A stretch of 64,000 bases of DNA, taken from contig CM062810.1 of NCBI GenBank assembly GCA_031772625.1, positions 705,286,358 to 705,350,357 of the forward strand. Reading direction: 5' to 3'. Positions 62,038 through 64,000 of the stretch are shown here, piece by piece (positions within the stretch are counted from its first letter, which is position 1; the number at the start of each line of letters is the position of its first letter). Below the pieces are notes generated by a model. That model searched no databases. It had not been told where the DNA came from and was given only the letters and a program-made list of their open reading frames with translations. A program made the translations under genes and the position numbers. This DNA is from Pinus tabuliformis (taxonomy: Eukaryota; Streptophyta; Pinopsida; Pinales; Pinaceae).

Positions 62038-63420
62038 TCACAGATTTGGAGGGAAATGTGCAACAACTAGGTAGTTGGCTATGTCAGCAAACCATGGGGA
62101 GAGAATGTAAATAGCCAATAAATGCTCATCTGGAAGCTGATCATCAACCATTCCTTCGTCACCCGCACGCAAAGAAAGTCTAAACAAAAAATCTTCCACT
62201 ACATTTTCTCTACCTGACTTATCAATGATAGTTAAACCAAACTGTTGTAATAAAAGAAACCATCTAATAATTCTAGCATTCACATCAGGCTTGTTCATCA
62301 AGTATTTGATAGCAGCATGGTCAGTATGCACAAAGTTTTGATAACCAGTGATGTGGTGTCTAAATGTGTTCAAGAAATGGATAACAACTAGGAGTTCCTT
62401 ATCAGTCACATTGCAGTTTAATTCAGCTTTGGAATTTTTTTTGCTAATGAAGTAAATCGCATAAGGAAACTTGTCATCTATCTGGCCTAGAGCTGCTCCT
62501 ATATCTTTGTCAAAGGAGTCAGCATGGATGTGGAAAGGAAGAGCCCAATTTGGGCCTCAAAGTATGGATGTAGTAGTCAACTTGTCCTTCAAGATTTTTA
62601 GGGCCTCTTGGCAACTTTTTGATGAGCAAAATTCGGAGTCCTTGGCTAGCAGTCCAAATAAAGGTGAGGCTACTTTGCTGAAGTCTTTGATAAATCTCTA
62701 ATAATATCCAGCTAAGCCTAAGAAACTCTTGACATCCCTCTGCTTTTGAGGAGTAGGGACCCTTTTTATGATAGAAATTTTATTTGGGTCCACTTGTAGT
62801 CCTCCTGGGATATTGAGTGACCCAAAACAGTCCCTATATTCATCAAGAATTCACACTTCTCCGGACTAAGTGATAGTTTAATTTCAATGCACTTATTAAA
62901 TACTTTCCCCAAGATAGAGAAAGCCTCAAGGAAATCACAACCATAGGGAGTGAAATCATCCATATAGATTTCTACAGAGTCATGGACTAGCTCAAAAAGA
63001 TGCTCAAAACTTCCCTTTCAAAAGTGGCAGGGGAATTACATAATCCAAAAGGAAGGACCCTATAAGCAAAGGTACCCCAAGGACAAGTGAATGTGTTTTA
63101 TCTTGGTCCTATGGGCTTATCTAGATCTGATTATAACCACTGAATCCATCCAGGAACGAGAAGAAATTCTTTCCTGCAAGACCATCCAAGACTTTATCAA
63201 TGAAAGGTAGAGGGAAATGGTCTTTTTAGTGGCTTTGTTTAATTGCCTGTAATCCACACAGACCCTACATTTTCCATTCTTTTTGGGACCAGAACTAGAG
63301 GGGACACCCACTCACTATTTGAGATGGGGTAAATGAACCCTACATATAACAATTTCTGCAATTCTTATTTGACTATGTCTCTGAGGGCTACGTTCATTCT
63401 CCTCTAAGGTTGGCACACTA
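62038..63420 (-). pseudogene. gypsy reverse transcriptase and RNase H, heavily decayed
   Basis: From 63311 down: VPKKNGKCRVCVDYRQLNKA (RT entry), a shifted palm region, VEIYMDDFTPYG with a YMDD catalytic box near 62967, and LSPEKCEFLMNIGTVLGH. RNase H follows, with TDKELLVVIHFLNTFRHHI and FVHTDHAAIKYL near 62400-62300 and DFLFRLSLR at the end. At least six shifts or stops break it. The order (RT, RNase H, integrase) matches Ty3/gypsy. Confidence 0.87.
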
Positions 63421-64000
63421 GTTTGCATCATTCCTTAATGTAGATGTGGTGAATACACACCGAAGTATGCACTCCCTTCATTTCTTTATAGCTCCAGGCA
63501 AAAGCATCCAAGTTCTCTCTTAGCATGTTACACAATTTCTCTTCCTAATGGGCTAAGAGAGGGGTTTATTTTCAATTTTTTAGATGGACCAAATTCTACC
63601 ATTTTGATATGAGAAAGACTTGAGTCAAACAGGCACAAATCAGTCCAGGGGTTATCTTCAAATTTCTTCACTAGCTCATCAAGAGGCATGGTGTTGGGGG
63701 GCTGGTTCTGGAGGATTTGATCAATGAGGTCATCTTCATTAGGTTGCCCCCCTCCTATAATAGAATCTAGGGTAAAAATTGGGTAGGACGTGGTATGGTA
63801 TACTTCATCTCCCTCCTCCTCTTCCAACCATAAGGGTAGTTCATGCTCTAGGGATGGTGAGAAGGAGGGTACAAGACCAACTATTTGGACAAATTCCCAT
63901 TCTTAATGGTCATTTTCCCATCCCTGCAACTTATGTAAGCATCAGCAGCGGCTAGCCATGGCCTTCCAAGGATGAGAGGATAACCATTGAATTTGGTCTT
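63421..64000 (-). pseudogene. gypsy protease end and linker to RT, cut by window edge
   Basis: The frame from 64000 begins KTKFNGYPLILGRPWLAAAD and AYISCRDGKMTIKNG, the C-terminal part of an aspartic protease of this group, ending at a stop near 63881. A linker frame (63827-63528) follows: acidic start (MEEEEGDEVYHTT), then DDLIDQILQNQPP, MPLDELVKKFEDNPW and FGPSKKLKINPSLSPLG. The active-site half of the protease and gag lie beyond the window. Confidence 0.8.

Overview
The window is nuclear DNA of a seed plant. It is AT-rich, packed with long LTR retrotransposons nested inside one another, carries an L1-type LINE and DUF4283 remnants, and holds one multi-exon receptor-kinase gene with 72-bp leucine-rich-repeat exons. 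The large, old, decayed element content would suit a gymnosperm (conifer-like) genome, but the species cannot be named from the sequence.

Layout. (1) 1-16472: a plus-strand Ty3/gypsy element whose 5' part lies outside the window. Its integrase is split by a 4.1-kb insert (197-4314). Its extra 3' ORF is split by a complete minus-strand chromovirus (5779-12716). Both insertions are supported by target-site duplications and by a reading frame that continues across the join. Its 3' LTR is 15705-16472. (2) 16698-23999: a complete non-autonomous LTR element with 1036-bp LTRs, an exact CTATG duplication, an 18-nt tRNA-type primer site and only a gag-protease gene. (3) 24005-25896: LTR-like DNA with a degenerate tandem array. 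(4) 25897-29755: a decayed L1 LINE split by a solo LTR (27332-28319). (5) 29756-32754: AT-rich intergenic DNA with several local duplications. (6) 32955-37949: an apparently intact malectin-like/LRR receptor kinase gene of 15 exons and 921 codons. (7) 40407-43396: three tandem copies of a ~0.98-kb unit, the first containing a ~220-bp AT microsatellite, followed by a two-exon fragment of a STRUBBELIG-type receptor kinase on the minus strand (43508-43876). (8) 47090-49861: a minus-strand DUF4283/zinc-knuckle pseudogene split by a ~1.7-kb LTR. (9) about 53400-64000: the 3' part of another gypsy element on the minus strand (protease, RT, RNase H, integrase, then an extra 3' ORF, a polypurine tract and probably its LTR), interrupted by a solo LTR (60419-61460) and a long palindromic element (57391-58031).

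The only gene that looks functional is the receptor kinase, probably a plasma-membrane signalling receptor. Everything else is mobile-element or decayed sequence. The most interesting points are: two separate gypsy elements with a large ORF between integrase and the 3' LTR; the intact gag-protease-only element with an antisense, exon-like ORF in both LTRs; a clustered CpG-rich 9-mer inside the 4.1-kb insert; and a GC-AG intron in the kinase gene. Exon boundaries, LTR ends and duplications were read by eye.
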